Assembly (NCBI RefSeq): GCF_900640175.1
Contig: NZ_CAAAJC010000006.1
Span: 1 to 64,000 of the forward strand
DNA from: Legionella sp. W10-070
GTDB taxonomy: Bacteria > Pseudomonadota > Gammaproteobacteria > Legionellales > Legionellaceae
Direction: 5' to 3'
Length of the DNA: 64,000 nucleotides
Shown: piece after piece, positions 8,650-17,272 of the stretch
Layout: every line of letters begins with the position of its first letter
How positions within the stretch are numbered: position 1 is the first letter of the stretch
Program-made: the position numbers and the translations under genes
The notes under the pieces: generated by a model
What the model saw: the letters and a program-made list of their open reading frames with translations, nothing else
The model's database searches: none
Told to the model about the DNA's origin: nothing

Positions 8650-9660
8650 CTACTCCATGCTCTCTTCATATTCGCCAAAGCAGGCAGCACTGTTTAAGCG
8701 GGCTCGCTTTAGCAAGGCAGCTTGTGCGGCGCTGACATTTTCTTTATTACCACCCCAGATTTTCAGGCAATCCTCTTGCAGGGCACGTCCATAAGAGAAG
8801 CTTAATAACCAGGGTTGATGTCCGGTATTATTGATGGCATTTAAATTGGCAGTTGCCTGTTGGGGAGACTGTCCACCGGAAAGGAAATTGATTGTGGGCA
8901 CTGCGGCAGGGACATTGTTACGAAATACGCTGATTGTATACTCGGCAACCTCTTCAGGGGTGCTAAAAGGTTTGCTGCTTTTACCGGCAGTAATCATGCT
9001 GGGTTTTAACACGATATTTTCCAATTCCACCTGATGGATAAACAGGGCATGAAATAGCTCGTGCAAGACCATTTCACAAGCTTCTGCACAATGTTCAATA
9101 GCATGCTCGCCATCCATAAGTACTTCAGGTTCAACAATAGGGACAATACCGACTGACTGGCAGGCTGCAGCATAACGGGCAAGAACTTCTGCTCCTGCTT
9201 TAATTGCAGTCAGGCTGGGGGTGTATTCCGTAATTGAGTAAACATTGCGCCATTTTGCGAAACGAGCACCGAGATTTTTAAAATGCTGCAGGCGTTCTAT
9301 CAGGCCGTCCAGACCCTGAGTAATTTTTTCATCATCGGTATTGGCAAGCTTGACTAAACCTTTATCCACTTTAATTCCGGGGATAATCCCTTTTTGCGCG
9401 AATAAATCAGCTATCGGCGTGCCTTGCTCATCTTTGTGTTGAAATGTTTCTTCAAATAAAATGACGCCATTGATGTATTGCTCTAAATCAGCCGTTGTGG
9501 CAAGCAGCAAGCGGTAGTTGCGACGGTTTTCTTCGCTGTTTTCTATGCCAATGGCATCAAATCGTTTGCCGATGGTTCCATTGCTTTCATCGGCAGCCAA
9601 GAACCCTTTGCCATCTTGTAGCAGCTGTTCCATGGTTGCGGATAGTTCATCATAATGCAT
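8650..9660 (-). CDS. Fructose-bisphosphate aldolase, class I
   Basis: The 336-residue product cleaves fructose-1,6-bisphosphate to glyceraldehyde-3-phosphate and dihydroxyacetone phosphate using a Schiff-base lysine. Family signatures are GKGFLAADESNGTIGKRF near the N terminus, ARFAKWRNVYSI, PIVEPEVLMDG and VLKPSMITAGK; TINFLSGGQSPQQATANLNA follows in the phosphate-binding part. This is the animal/plant-type class I enzyme, less common in bacteria than class II. The start is supported by an AGAGGAGA ribosome binding site. The flavoprotein gene lies upstream on the same strand after a 41-bp gap, so the two may be co-transcribed. Confidence 0.94.
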   Translation of the reverse strand: MHYDELSATMEQLLQDGKGFLAADESNGTIGKRFDAIGIENSEENRRNYRLLLATTADLEQYINGVILFEETFQHKDEQGTPIADLFAQKGIIPGIKVDKGLVKLANTDDEKITQGLDGLIERLQHFKNLGARFAKWRNVYSITEYTPSLTAIKAGAEVLARYAAACQSVGIVPIVEPEVLMDGEHAIEHCAEACEMVLHELFHALFIHQVELENIVLKPSMITAGKSSKPFSTPEEVAEYTISVFRNNVPAAVPTINFLSGGQSPQQATANLNAINNTGHQPWLLSFSYGRALQEDCLKIWGGNKENVSAAQAALLKRARLNSAACFGEYEESME

Positions 9661-9701
9661 GATCGTTATTCTCCTCTTGTTATCAGGCTGCAGCTCCAGT
9701 T

Positions 9702-10442
9702 TTATTTGCCGGGAGCTGATATGTATTTTTCACGTATAATGCGTTGCATGCCAAACCCCTTTTCTTTCAGATAATTGAAAGATTCATCAATCATACCGGG
9801 ATTCCCACACAAATAAACCATGTCATTTTCCGGATCTAGCGAAAGCTCGGGGAAAGCATGTTGTACATAACCGGGATACTCATGGGCCTGTAAACTGTTT
9901 TCTGCTTCCCGGCTCAAGTGAGCGCGAAAACTAACTTGTGGATACTCGGAGGCAAAAGCAAGAAACTCATCCGGGTAGAGAATTTCTTCATGTGTTTGTA
10001 CCCCCTGCAAGATGACCACTTTTAACGTCGGGTCAATTTGCAAACGAGAGGCTAACTCCTGAAGCATTGCCCGGTAAGGGGTTACGCCAGTACTGGTTGC
10101 CACCAGAACATAACGTTTAGGGGATTCTTTTAAAATCAAACGGCCAAATGGTCCATTGATATGGATTTTGTCACCGGGTTGTAAGTTAAATAATAACTCT
10201 GTTCCAGGCCCGCCAGCCACATACCCTGCTGCAAATTCGATACGATTGTCTTTGGCAGGTACATTAGCGATACTATAGCTTCGCTTGAGCATTTTACCCT
10301 CTCGTTCAAAATGAATGGTAATGAACTGCCCGGGAATATAATCAAAAGGCGGTGAATTTTCAGCACGAAAGATAAAATGTTTTACCTTTGGGGAGAGCAT
10401 AAAAGCTTCCTCCAAAGTGACAGGAAAGGTATTAACTTGCAT
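9702..10442 (-). CDS. Ferredoxin-NADP reductase-like FAD-binding oxidoreductase
   Basis: The 246-residue product has an N-terminal FAD-binding barrel with the RSYSIAN motif and a GPFGRLIL phosphate-site segment. A NAD(P)-binding domain with ATSTGVTPYRAML follows, then a C-terminal CGNPGMIDES motif. The length matches single-domain FNR/Fpr-type reductases that pass electrons between NADPH and ferredoxin or flavodoxin. No iron-sulfur domain is fused. It lies upstream of the aldolase on the minus strand and diverges from dotV. Confidence 0.87.
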   Translation of the reverse strand: MQVNTFPVTLEEAFMLSPKVKHFIFRAENSPPFDYIPGQFITIHFEREGKMLKRSYSIANVPAKDNRIEFAAGYVAGGPGTELLFNLQPGDKIHINGPFGRLILKESPKRYVLVATSTGVTPYRAMLQELASRLQIDPTLKVVILQGVQTHEEILYPDEFLAFASEYPQVSFRAHLSREAENSLQAHEYPGYVQHAFPELSLDPENDMVYLCGNPGMIDESFNYLKEKGFGMQRIIREKYISAPGK

Positions 10443-10533
10443 AGTAATTACAACATAATAAGTAAATTGATTAATATAGGCGAAAAATTATCCATTGCAA
10501 GAGGGCACAAAAAATTAGGTATATAATTAGATT

Positions 10534-11070
10534 ATGAACAGCACTGATTTAGTTACCATCATCGGCAATATCGGCCGCTCCCTCTATCCTGTGCAACACC
10601 TTCTTACAGGTGGTGCCTATCTTATAGGTATTGTATTACTTATAACGGCTATATCCAAGTTAAAAAAAATTGCCGGCTCAGGGCGTGGTTCATCGGAAAG
10701 AGTTTTTGTGCCTCTGGCTTACTTTGCAGGGGCAGCGGCACTTTTATTTTTGCCAACCGTTGCGGGGATCATGGCAAATACCACTTTTGGGGCTGGAAAT
10801 ATTTTAGGATACAGTTCTTTCAACCCCTATAACATCTATAGTTCAATGGGGTTGTTGATCCAGACAGCAGGGATTATCTGGTTTATTCGGGGTTGTGTGC
10901 TTCTTGTTCATGCAAGTGAACCAGGAATACAGTGGGGTCCGAAAGGATTGGTTTTTCTTTGTGCTGGTGTCCTGGCCATGAATTTTCAAAACACGGCGAA
11001 TATCCTGAATGCCATTATGGAGCAGTTGGAGCAATTAACGTTCACAATAAAGAATTATCAAGGCTATTAA
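10534..11070 (+). CDS. dotV: Dot/Icm (type IVB) secretion membrane protein, DotV/IcmC-like
   Basis: The 178-residue integral membrane protein has about four hydrophobic segments (about 25-42, 60-80, 105-128 and 138-160). Its N-terminal IGNIGRSLYPVQHLLTGGAYLIGI and C-terminal MNFQNTANILNAIM segments resemble the IcmC/DotE/DotV/TraQ group of T4BSS inner-membrane components. In L. pneumophila a dotV gene sits away from the main dot/icm clusters, a few genes after proA, and the order here (proA, hydrolase, EEP, aldolase, reductase, this gene) agrees with that as I recall it. The symbol is given on this synteny and could equally be another IcmC-family paralogue. Confidence 0.65.
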   Translation: MNSTDLVTIIGNIGRSLYPVQHLLTGGAYLIGIVLLITAISKLKKIAGSGRGSSERVFVPLAYFAGAAALLFLPTVAGIMANTTFGAGNILGYSSFNPYNIYSSMGLLIQTAGIIWFIRGCVLLVHASEPGIQWGPKGLVFLCAGVLAMNFQNTANILNAIMEQLEQLTFTIKNYQGY

Positions 11071-11115
11071 AATATAAACAGTGTCACTAAAAATATAAAG
11101 TAAGGCGCTGCCGCT

Positions 11116-11181
11116 ACAGCGTATCGGTTAATGCTGTTGTGAATAATTCTATTTATATCCAACAGCATTAACCGATGCTGT
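11116..11181. repeat. Long hairpin downstream of dotV
   Basis: ACAGCGTATCGGTTAATGCTGTTG (11116-11139) pairs with CAACAGCATTAACCGATGCTGT (11160-11181) around a loop of about 20 bases. The stem exceeds 20 bp with small bulges. It lies 46 bp after the dotV stop and 31 bp beyond the 3' end of the convergent DUF3579 gene. It may terminate both transcripts, but lacks a clear U-run and is longer than a usual intrinsic terminator. Confidence 0.65.
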
Positions 11182-11212
11182 AAACAAAGGTAAAAAATTA
11201 CCGGGTTATTCG

Positions 11213-11494
11213 TTAGTCATTCTCTCCGCAAATTTTAAGATTGTTGGCTTTGGCAAAATCAATAATCGCTTGATAGACTTGGGGACTTGATTCTTTAAGT
11301 TTTGGGTCAAGCAATACACATTTATAACCCTCTGTATGCACACTGGGCTGTAAAAGGGGGGAATAATGGATGCGTCGGTTCTTAAAGCTTGCCAAAGTTC
11401 CGCTCATCCGTTCAGCCCAATCGCTTGGTCGAAAAGGTTTACCTTGTTCGGTAATCCCTTCGATAACAATCTTTTTGTTTTCGGAGTTGGTCAT
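11213..11494 (-). CDS. DUF3579 family protein
   Basis: The 93-residue protein carries the DUF3579 signature IEGITEQGKPFRPSDWAERMSGTLASF near its N terminus. The frame extends to 11551, but the family alignment starts at the internal Met MTNSENK, so I place the start at ATG 11494. It is cytoplasmic with no membrane segments and no known biochemical function. It is transcribed alone, convergent with dotV. Confidence 0.8.
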   Translation of the reverse strand: MTNSENKKIVIEGITEQGKPFRPSDWAERMSGTLASFKNRRIHYSPLLQPSVHTEGYKCVLLDPKLKESSPQVYQAIIDFAKANNLKICGEND

Positions 11495-11677
11495 TTGGCT
11501 GCGGTACTTTAAAAACAGTATGCCTAGTATAGCATCATATTGTAGAGACAACGAGATAATAGCCAGCGCAGTCGCATTAAAGTTTAATTAATAAGCATTT
11601 AGATAGTTGTAATGAAATGGGTCTATTCGTCTTTTATCCTATAGGTGGTATTAATACCAAACTTTGATGCTCCTGTC

Positions 11678-11853
11678 CCAGGGTAAACGCATCTACTCTT
11701 TGAACATAAAATTGCTTCATCTTGCCTACTTGCCGTGCTTTATGCACGGTATCCATATGATTTGTACCAAAGCAAGCACATAGATTATGTGCATAAAGAT
11801 TGGAGCGCAGACATTTTGGTTATATATCTTTCTTTTAGATGCGTTTACCCTGG
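11678..11853. repeat. Composite inverted repeat (MITE-like), CTTTATGC-type core
   Basis: CCAGGGTAAACGCATCTA (11678-11695) and its exact reverse complement (11836-11853) bound a 176-bp segment. Inside are two smaller hairpins: CCGTGC-TTTAT-GCACGG on the left and GCACATA-GAT-TATGTGC on the right. The layout parallels the element at 43792-43947. It fills most of the gap between the DUF3579 gene and pssA. Confidence 0.75.
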
Positions 11854-11931
11854 CTCCTGTCCTGAGATAATAGCGAGCAGGAGTGTAATATGTTAGCATG
11901 TGATTAATATTAATTAAGAGAATGTTTGCTC

Positions 11932-12684
11932 GTGAATCAAAAAGAAAGCCATTCAGGTATCTATTTACTGCCGAATCTTTTCACCACTGCGAGTTTGTTT
12001 GCTGCGTTTTACTCAATTGTCGCTTCCTTAAAGCATCAGTATGAAGTTGCTGCGATCGCAATTTTTATTGGCATGCTTGCCGATGGCCTTGATGGACGGA
12101 TTGCCCGCCTGACCAATACTCAAACTGCCTTTGGGGCTCAATATGACAGCCTGTCAGATATGGTTACCTTTGGTGTGGCACCTGCCTTGCTGCTTTATAG
12201 CTGGAATCTCCATCAATTAGGTAAGGTAGGTTGGCTGGTGGCATTTATTTATACCGCTGCGGTTGCTTTACGCCTGGCTCGTTTCAATACCAAAAGTGAA
12301 ACGGCAGACAGGCGCTATTTTCAGGGGCTTGCCTGCCCGCCTTCTGCTGCTATTGTTTCTGCATTTGTATGGTTTTGTTATCAAAATCAGTTGACTCATT
12401 TTGTAATTGCCATACTCACTGCTGTAATTACTGTGATTGCCGCAGTTCTGATGGTTAGTAATATACGCTATTATAGCTTTAAGGAAATTGATTTTAAAGG
12501 CAAAGTTCCCTTTCTATACCTTTTGGTGATGGTTATTTTGTTTGTGGCTATCGCTGCAAATCCCTCAGTGGTTTTATTTACCAGTTTTGTTGCTTATGCT
12601 TTATCAGGACCGGTGCAAACGCTGCTTGCCTTGCAGCGCCTACGCAGGCAGCGAAAACATTCGTCCAGCGAGAATAGCAAATAG
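11932..12684 (+). CDS. pssA: CDP-diacylglycerol--serine O-phosphatidyltransferase
   Basis: The integral membrane enzyme makes phosphatidylserine from CDP-diacylglycerol and serine, the precursor of phosphatidylethanolamine. The CDP-alcohol phosphotransferase motif is intact in ADGLDGRIARLTNTQTAFGAQYDSLSD (form DG(x)2AR(x)8G(x)3D(x)3D). About eight hydrophobic segments follow. This is the PssA (membrane) type, not the E. coli phospholipase-D-like type. The start is uncertain between TTG 11926 and GTG 11932. I chose GTG, preceded at about 10 bp by AAGAGA. The C terminus is strongly basic. Confidence 0.92.
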   Translation: MNQKESHSGIYLLPNLFTTASLFAAFYSIVASLKHQYEVAAIAIFIGMLADGLDGRIARLTNTQTAFGAQYDSLSDMVTFGVAPALLLYSWNLHQLGKVGWLVAFIYTAAVALRLARFNTKSETADRRYFQGLACPPSAAIVSAFVWFCYQNQLTHFVIAILTAVITVIAAVLMVSNIRYYSFKEIDFKGKVPFLYLLVMVILFVAIAANPSVVLFTSFVAYALSGPVQTLLALQRLRRQRKHSSSENSK

Positions 12685-12692
12685 TCAATGAA

Positions 12693-12962
12693 TTATTCAG
12701 GTTCGCCAAAGCGGTTATTGATTAACGTAACAATCGCTTGCTCCATTTCTTTTTCATCAGGCCCTTCAATCTGGAGAGTGAGTTCGGTATTTTTATTGGC
12801 AGCAAGCATCATAACGCCCATAATGCTCTTACCGTTAACTACCTGAGTATCTTTGATGACATCAATATGACTTTGGAATCTTGACGTAGTTGAAACAAGT
12901 TTTGCAGAAGCGCGTGCATGCAAACCTAATTTATTAATAATCGTAATCTTGGTTCTAATCAT
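12693..12962 (-). CDS. HPr-family phosphocarrier protein (NPr-like, nitrogen PTS)
   Basis: The 89-residue protein carries phosphate from enzyme I to IIA. Counting from the internal Met MIRTKIT (start 12962), the phosphoacceptor histidine falls exactly at H15 in LGLHARAS and the regulatory serine at S46 in NGKSIMGVMML. That supports this start over the longer frame to 12980. It is the most distal gene of the minus-strand rpoN-hpf-ptsN cluster, so an NPr (PtsO) role in the regulatory nitrogen PTS is likely. No sugar-transporting EIIBC and no EI gene is visible. Confidence 0.88.
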   Translation of the reverse strand: MIRTKITIINKLGLHARASAKLVSTTSRFQSHIDVIKDTQVVNGKSIMGVMMLAANKNTELTLQIEGPDEKEMEQAIVTLINNRFGEPE

Positions 12963-13069
12963 AAGAATGCAATGTAACACGCGCTATAATTTTCCACAAT
13001 GCGATTTCATGATCTTTACAAAATTAATAAAAAGTTCACTACTTGTTAACCATAAATATACCCAAGATA

Positions 13070-13540
13070 CTACATGGCTTCAATCGCGGATGCGTTTTCG
13101 CTCAGTAAACTGTAGAATGCTTTGCTGCAAGTCATGCCCCGGCAGGAATCACGAAATTCAGGAATACTGAATTGCTTGATAATTGTATTTAATAATTCTA
13201 AATGTTGGTTAATCTGTTCCTGTGGTACAACAAGAGCAATTACCAAATCGACAGGTTGTTTATCGGTGGCGCCAAAATCAACAGGGTTTTGTAATTTAAT
13301 AATACAGCCTTTCGGAGAGGAGATGCTGGTTGTGCGTATATGAGGAATTGTAATCCCTTGCCCAATAGCGGTACTTCCCAAACTTTCCCTTTTCCAATAG
13401 GCATCAAACAATTCTTCGGCATTTAATTCCGGATAAGCCTGGCTGAGGAGATGGCTTATTTTTAATAAGACGGCTGTTTTGCTTTGGGAAACAGAATCAA
13501 TATGGATACAGTTTGGTTTAATAACCTGACAAAGTTGCAT
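13070..13540 (-). CDS. ptsN: Nitrogen-PTS EIIA protein (PtsN)
   Basis: This is a PTS EIIA type-2 (fructose/mannitol-like) domain of about 156 residues. The phosphorylatable histidine is H67 in GQGITIPHIRT, counted from the Met at 13540. Upstream residues up to 13558 are probably not translated. In proteobacteria PtsN relays phosphorylation state to potassium transport, sigma-54 functions and stringent-response regulators. Its position between hpf/rpoN and the HPr gene is the standard arrangement. A half-copy of the TATACCCAA repeat (about 13057-13070) abuts its 3' end. Confidence 0.9.
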   Translation of the reverse strand: MQLCQVIKPNCIHIDSVSQSKTAVLLKISHLLSQAYPELNAEELFDAYWKRESLGSTAIGQGITIPHIRTTSISSPKGCIIKLQNPVDFGATDKQPVDLVIALVVPQEQINQHLELLNTIIKQFSIPEFRDSCRGMTCSKAFYSLLSENASAIEAM

Positions 13541-13750
13541 AATTAAAGGCCAGAACAAAAGGGGTCATTTTACCTGACAATTCAAAAAATGTGTATTTTT
13601 AGAGTAATTTCAGGAGTAATTGAGAGGGGCTTTGAATATTGTTCAGCGTAAAGCTTAAATTAGAAAATCCGCAGGTTTAATTGCACCAGTTAGCTCGGAG
13701 TACTGAGTCCGGGAGAGTCTATCTTAATAAGTGAGCCTTGGGTTGAGCTT

Positions 13751-13777
13751 GGTCATTATCGTTTAACGATAATGACC
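13751..13777. terminator. Perfect hairpin downstream of hpf
   Basis: GGTCATTATCGTT (13751-13763) and AACGATAATGACC (13765-13777) form a perfect 13-bp stem around one base, 34 bp beyond the hpf stop on the minus strand. No U-tract follows in the minus-strand sense. It may terminate, or serve as an RNA processing or stability element within the 252-bp hpf-ptsN gap. Confidence 0.6.
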
Positions 13778-13810
13778 AACTCTATAATCAATGGATAATT
13801 TTTTCAAGAA

Positions 13811-14104
13811 TTATTCGCGATGGTCACGAATTTTCTCTTTATGTTTTATAAGTTGCCTGTCCAGTTTGTCTATCAGGGCATCAATAGCAGCATACATATC
13901 TTCTGATTCAGCTCGAGCATGCAATTCTCCTTTGGCAACCTGTACAGAAGCTTCGGCAATCTGATTTAATTTTTCAATATCAAAAACCACATGGACAGAA
14001 TTGATTCTATCGAAATGACGTTCAAGTTTATTGAATTTATCAATCGTAAAGGCTCTTAGAGCCGGGGTAATCTCGACATTATGACCTTTGAAATTGATTT
14101 GCAT
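13811..14104 (-). CDS. hpf: Ribosome hibernation-promoting factor, short form
   Basis: The 97-residue protein has the S30AE/HPF fold signature MQINFKGHNVEITPALRAF, DRINSVHVVFDIEK and ESEDMYAAIDALIDKLDRQL. It binds the decoding region of stationary-phase ribosomes and promotes inactive 100S dimers. The start at 14104 is preceded by GAGGAGA, which decides against the longer frame to 14128. It lies 23 bp after rpoN, as in most gammaproteobacteria. Confidence 0.93.
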   Translation of the reverse strand: MQINFKGHNVEITPALRAFTIDKFNKLERHFDRINSVHVVFDIEKLNQIAEASVQVAKGELHARAESEDMYAAIDALIDKLDRQLIKHKEKIRDHRE

Positions 14105-14127
14105 AACGCTCTCCTCATTGACTAACA

Positions 14128-15525
14128 CTAACTACGAATTGTCTTGCGTTCATTAGATGGTGCAATTCCCATCGCTTCACGGTATTTTGCTACGGTTCGC
14201 CGAGCTACCTGAATACCCTGCTCTCCAATCAATTGGGCAATCTTACTGTCGCTTAGTGGCTTTTTACGATTCTCCGCGGCAATCAGTTTTTTGATTACTG
14301 CGCGAATCGCTGTAGAGGAACATTCTCCACCGGTTACGGTAGTCACATGACTGGAGAAAAAGTACTTTAGCTCAAACACGCCGCGTGGAGTATGCATAAA
14401 TTTTTGGGTGGTGACGCGGGAGATGGTTGACTCATGCATGTCTAAAGCCAGGGCGATGTCATTGAGGATCAGGGGCTTCATGGCTTCTTCCCCATGGTCA
14501 AGGAAATCTTGCTGGTACTCCACAATGCACTGGGCAACTTTGAGCAGGGTTTCTTGCCGACTTTGTATACTTTTCAAAAACCATCGTGCTTCCTGCAGGT
14601 TGTTTTTCAAAAACTGGTTATCCGCACTGTTATCAGCACGTTGTATGAGTGATGCATATTGCGTGTTTATACTAAGTCGAGGTAACGTGTTTTGGTTGAG
14701 GGTGGCTTCCCAGGCACCATTAATTTTTTTAACAATAATATCCGGAATAATGTACTCTGTTGTGCTTTGCTGTATTAAACTGCCGGGTTTGGGATTGAGG
14801 CGTTGTATAATTTGTAACACTCTACCTAAAATCGTTTCATTGATTTGGTAAGTTTTTATTATCTGCCGATAATTATGCTGGCCAAGTAATTCAATATTCT
14901 CACCAATAATTTGCTTGGCTAAAGCAATATCATTGTTAGCATCAGGCAGTTGATTGAGCTGAATCAGCAGACTTTCTGCGAGATTGCTTGAGGCGCAGCC
15001 TATCGGGTCAAAATGTTGCAGTTGATGACGGACTGCTTCAATTTCCTCTATGTCCAGCGGATGATCTGTGCTATCCAGGCTTGCATGCAATTCAGTCATC
15101 GAGAGGGTGAGAAACCCATCATCATCGATTGCATCAATTATTGCGGTGGCAATTACCCTGTCTACATCAGACATAGGAGTCAAATTTAATTGCCAGCGTA
15201 AATGGTCTTGTAAATTGGTTGTTGTACAATAGAAATTTTCATAATTAAAATCAATGTCGTCAAAGCTGCCTCTTTTGCTCTGATTAAGGTAAAGTTGGGA
15301 CCATTGAAAGTCATTAAATTCATCATGTTCTTTTGAATTACCTTCAAGCCTGGTCTCGTCTTTTTCTTCAATGGCTGTTATTTCCAGCATAGGGTTGGAT
15401 TCAACCACCTGCTCGATTTCCTGTTGCAAATCGAGAGTAGACAATTGTAATAAACGAATAGCTTGTTGAAGTTGGGGAGTCAGGGTTAATTGCTGGTTAA
15501 TATTTAACTGCAACGATGGTTTCAT
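14128..15525 (-). CDS. rpoN: RNA polymerase sigma-54 factor
   Basis: The 465-residue product recognises -24/-12 promoters and needs AAA+ activators. Region I (glutamine/leucine-rich, QQLTLTPQLQQAIRLLQ) is followed by an acidic region II and the core-binding domain. A helix-turn-helix follows, and the RpoN box ARRTVAKYRE lies near the C terminus, all complete. An AGAGGAT ribosome binding site precedes the ATG. It heads the minus-strand cluster rpoN-hpf-(gap)-ptsN-HPr. In Legionella sigma-54 acts with FleQ on flagellar genes; no such targets are in this window. Confidence 0.96.
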   Translation of the reverse strand: MKPSLQLNINQQLTLTPQLQQAIRLLQLSTLDLQQEIEQVVESNPMLEITAIEEKDETRLEGNSKEHDEFNDFQWSQLYLNQSKRGSFDDIDFNYENFYCTTTNLQDHLRWQLNLTPMSDVDRVIATAIIDAIDDDGFLTLSMTELHASLDSTDHPLDIEEIEAVRHQLQHFDPIGCASSNLAESLLIQLNQLPDANNDIALAKQIIGENIELLGQHNYRQIIKTYQINETILGRVLQIIQRLNPKPGSLIQQSTTEYIIPDIIVKKINGAWEATLNQNTLPRLSINTQYASLIQRADNSADNQFLKNNLQEARWFLKSIQSRQETLLKVAQCIVEYQQDFLDHGEEAMKPLILNDIALALDMHESTISRVTTQKFMHTPRGVFELKYFFSSHVTTVTGGECSSTAIRAVIKKLIAAENRKKPLSDSKIAQLIGEQGIQVARRTVAKYREAMGIAPSNERKTIRS

Positions 15526-15621
15526 GCAAATCCTCTTTGTTCCTACTGCTTTTTTACAAGTGTAACTGATTCAAAACGATTATCCAGTAGCTTGAAATAT
15601 TCTTATGTTTTTATCAAAGTA

Positions 15622-15689
15622 TATACCCAAGATGCTTCAAAATGCTAAGGTTCATCTAAAACTTGGCATTTTGAAGTATCTTGAATATA
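15622..15689. repeat. TATACCCAA-type inverted repeat
   Basis: The left arm at 15622-15645 (TATACCCAAGATGCTTCAAA and four more bases) is complementary, with three mismatches, to 15666-15689, across a 20-base spacer. The same unit recurs at 28125-28183, and a half-unit at about 13057-13070. It is a dispersed palindromic repeat in the gap between rpoN and rpmG. Confidence 0.75.
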
Positions 15690-15811
15690 GAGAAGATTGT
15701 AAAGATGATGCAGAGATGATTCAGGTAAAAAAACTGAACCAGGCTCACAAGAACACTTGCCATATGACAGCTTTATATAATCTCAGGCAGGTGTCCTTGA
15801 TGAAAAGGAGT

Positions 15812-15828
15812 TGACCCTTCAAGGGTCA
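15812..15828 (-). terminator. Hairpin after the rpmB-rpmG transcript
   Basis: TGACCCTTCAAGGGTCA is a perfect 17-base palindromic hairpin, 12 bp beyond the rpmG stop on the minus strand. It is followed in the minus-strand sense by ACTCCTTTTC, a modest U-rich tract. Confidence 0.6.
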
Positions 15829-15839
15829 TGATAAGGGCG

Positions 15840-16004
15840 TTATTTAACTTTTTTCTCTTTAAAAAGCACATGCTTACGAACAACAGGATCGTATCGTTTA
15901 AACTCCATCTTTTCAGGATGATTACGTGGATTTTTGGTCGTGGTTATAAAGTAGCCTGTACCTGCAGTGGATTCCATCTTAACTTTGATAGTGACAGCTG
16001 CCAT
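15840..16004 (-). CDS. rpmG: 50S ribosomal protein L33
   Basis: This is a 54-codon gene. It reads [18 protein letters not shown] at the start, contains [20 protein letters not shown] and ends VLFKEKKVK. The length and the TTTKNPRN and RYDPV motifs are typical of bacterial L33; it lacks the zinc-binding CxxC pairs, so it is the Cys-free type. It follows rpmB by 18 bp, the usual rpmBG operon. Confidence 0.95.
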   Translation of the reverse strand: MAAVTIKVKMESTAGTGYFITTTKNPRNHPEKMEFKRYDPVVRKHVLFKEKKVK

Positions 16005-16022
16005 GGTTTTATCCTCTTAAAA

Positions 16023-16259
16023 TTAAATTTTTTCGCCGTTAGCTCTGAGCTTATCCAGAACAGCCTTAATGCCTAATTTATCAATGATGCGCATGCCTTT
16101 AGTACTCACTTTCAGGCAGACGAAACGATTTTCTTCTTCAACCCAGAAGCGGTGGCGTTTAATATTAGGTAAAAAGCGGCGTTTTGTTTTATTATTGGCG
16201 TGCGATACATTGTTACCTGTAGTAGGTCGCTTGCCAGTAACCTGACATACTCTTGACAT
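16023..16259 (-). CDS. rpmB: 50S ribosomal protein L28
   Basis: The 78-residue basic protein has the L28 signature [29 protein letters not shown] and the C-terminal [22 protein letters not shown] ribosome binding site precedes the ATG. It is the first gene of the rpmB-rpmG operon on the minus strand and diverges from trmB. Confidence 0.97.
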   Translation of the reverse strand: MSRVCQVTGKRPTTGNNVSHANNKTKRRFLPNIKRHRFWVEEENRFVCLKVSTKGMRIIDKLGIKAVLDKLRANGEKI

Positions 16260-16462
16260 GGTGTTACTCCGAAATGTTCGATAAATTATAATACAGTTTT
16301 GTATAAATTCAAGGCATTCGCAGGCGAATTAACCGGGTGTAAAATACAAGAGCGGTTTTATAACAAAAAAAGATACGATTTGCAATGTTTCAGTCTGATT
16401 GGCAACCAGGAATGATCAGCAAGAGGCATACATTATTAATAGACAGCAGTGAGAAAAATTGG

Positions 16463-17131
16463 ATGCGTACAATCAAGAGTTTCGTATTACGTGCCGGGCG
16501 TATCAGTAACAGGCAGCAGCAGGCGTTAGATCAAAGTCTGGAGCATTATGCTTTAGCCCTAAACCAGTCTCCCTGGAATTTTCAGACGATCTTTGACCGG
16601 CAAGCTGAAACTATTGTGGAGATTGGTTTTGGCATGGGGGCTTCCTTGTTGGCTATGGCAAAACAATATCCTGAACTGAATTTTATTGGGATAGAGGTGC
16701 ATAAGGCGGGTATTGGCAGTTTGGCGGCTGATCTGCATGAGCATGGCATTGGTAATGTACGTATTGTTCCTCATGATGCGGTTGAAATTTTTAAACATCA
16801 TATAGCAGAAAACAGTCTTGCGGGGATACAGATTTTCTTCCCGGATCCCTGGCCTAAGAAACGTCACCATAAACGCCGCTTGATACAGCCAGCGTTTGTT
16901 AATTTATTATGTCGGCGGCTTAAGGTGGGTGGTTTTATTCATTGCGCCACAGACTGGCAAGACTATGCAGACCATATGCTGACTGTTTTATCAGCAGAAC
17001 CTTCTTTGGCCAATACCCAGGGAGAAGGTGGTTTTTCACCGCGTCCTGAAACCAGGCCATTGACTAAATTTGAACAACGAGGAACCAAATTAGGTCATGG
17101 GGTATGGGATCTGATCCATAAGAAGCGTTAA
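16463..17131 (+). CDS. trmB: tRNA (guanine-N7-)-methyltransferase
   Basis: This SAM-dependent enzyme methylates G46 of tRNA. It has the family opening RTIKSFVLRAGR, SAM motif I VEIGFGMGASL, the acidic GIEVHKAGIG motif, the signature FFPDPWPKKRHHKRRLIQ, and a C-terminal TKFEQRGTKLGHGVWDL. The frame is open to ATG 16385, adding up to 26 poorly conserved residues. I chose ATG 16463, next to the conserved domain, but E. coli TrmB carries a similar-sized leader, so 16385 or 16412 remain possible. Confidence 0.93.
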   Translation: MRTIKSFVLRAGRISNRQQQALDQSLEHYALALNQSPWNFQTIFDRQAETIVEIGFGMGASLLAMAKQYPELNFIGIEVHKAGIGSLAADLHEHGIGNVRIVPHDAVEIFKHHIAENSLAGIQIFFPDPWPKKRHHKRRLIQPAFVNLLCRRLKVGGFIHCATDWQDYADHMLTVLSAEPSLANTQGEGGFSPRPETRPLTKFEQRGTKLGHGVWDLIHKKR

Positions 17132-17272
17132 CCTTATCTGTTGAGTTAAACACAATGCCTTCATTAATTAACACCAACCGCAGCTTTAATCGCAGCCAAT
17201 TCTTGGCATTAACTTGCTTAAAGCGAGCATACCCCATAGAATTCTAGTTTTCTGTAAGGCGGGAGATATTAA

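Noticed and set aside
15605..15814. 69-codon plus-strand reading frame between rpoN and rpmG
   Set aside because: It runs through the TATACCCAA inverted repeat and looks like chance coding.
15828..16076. 82-codon plus-strand reading frame
   Set aside because: It is antisense to rpmG, which is clearly the real gene.
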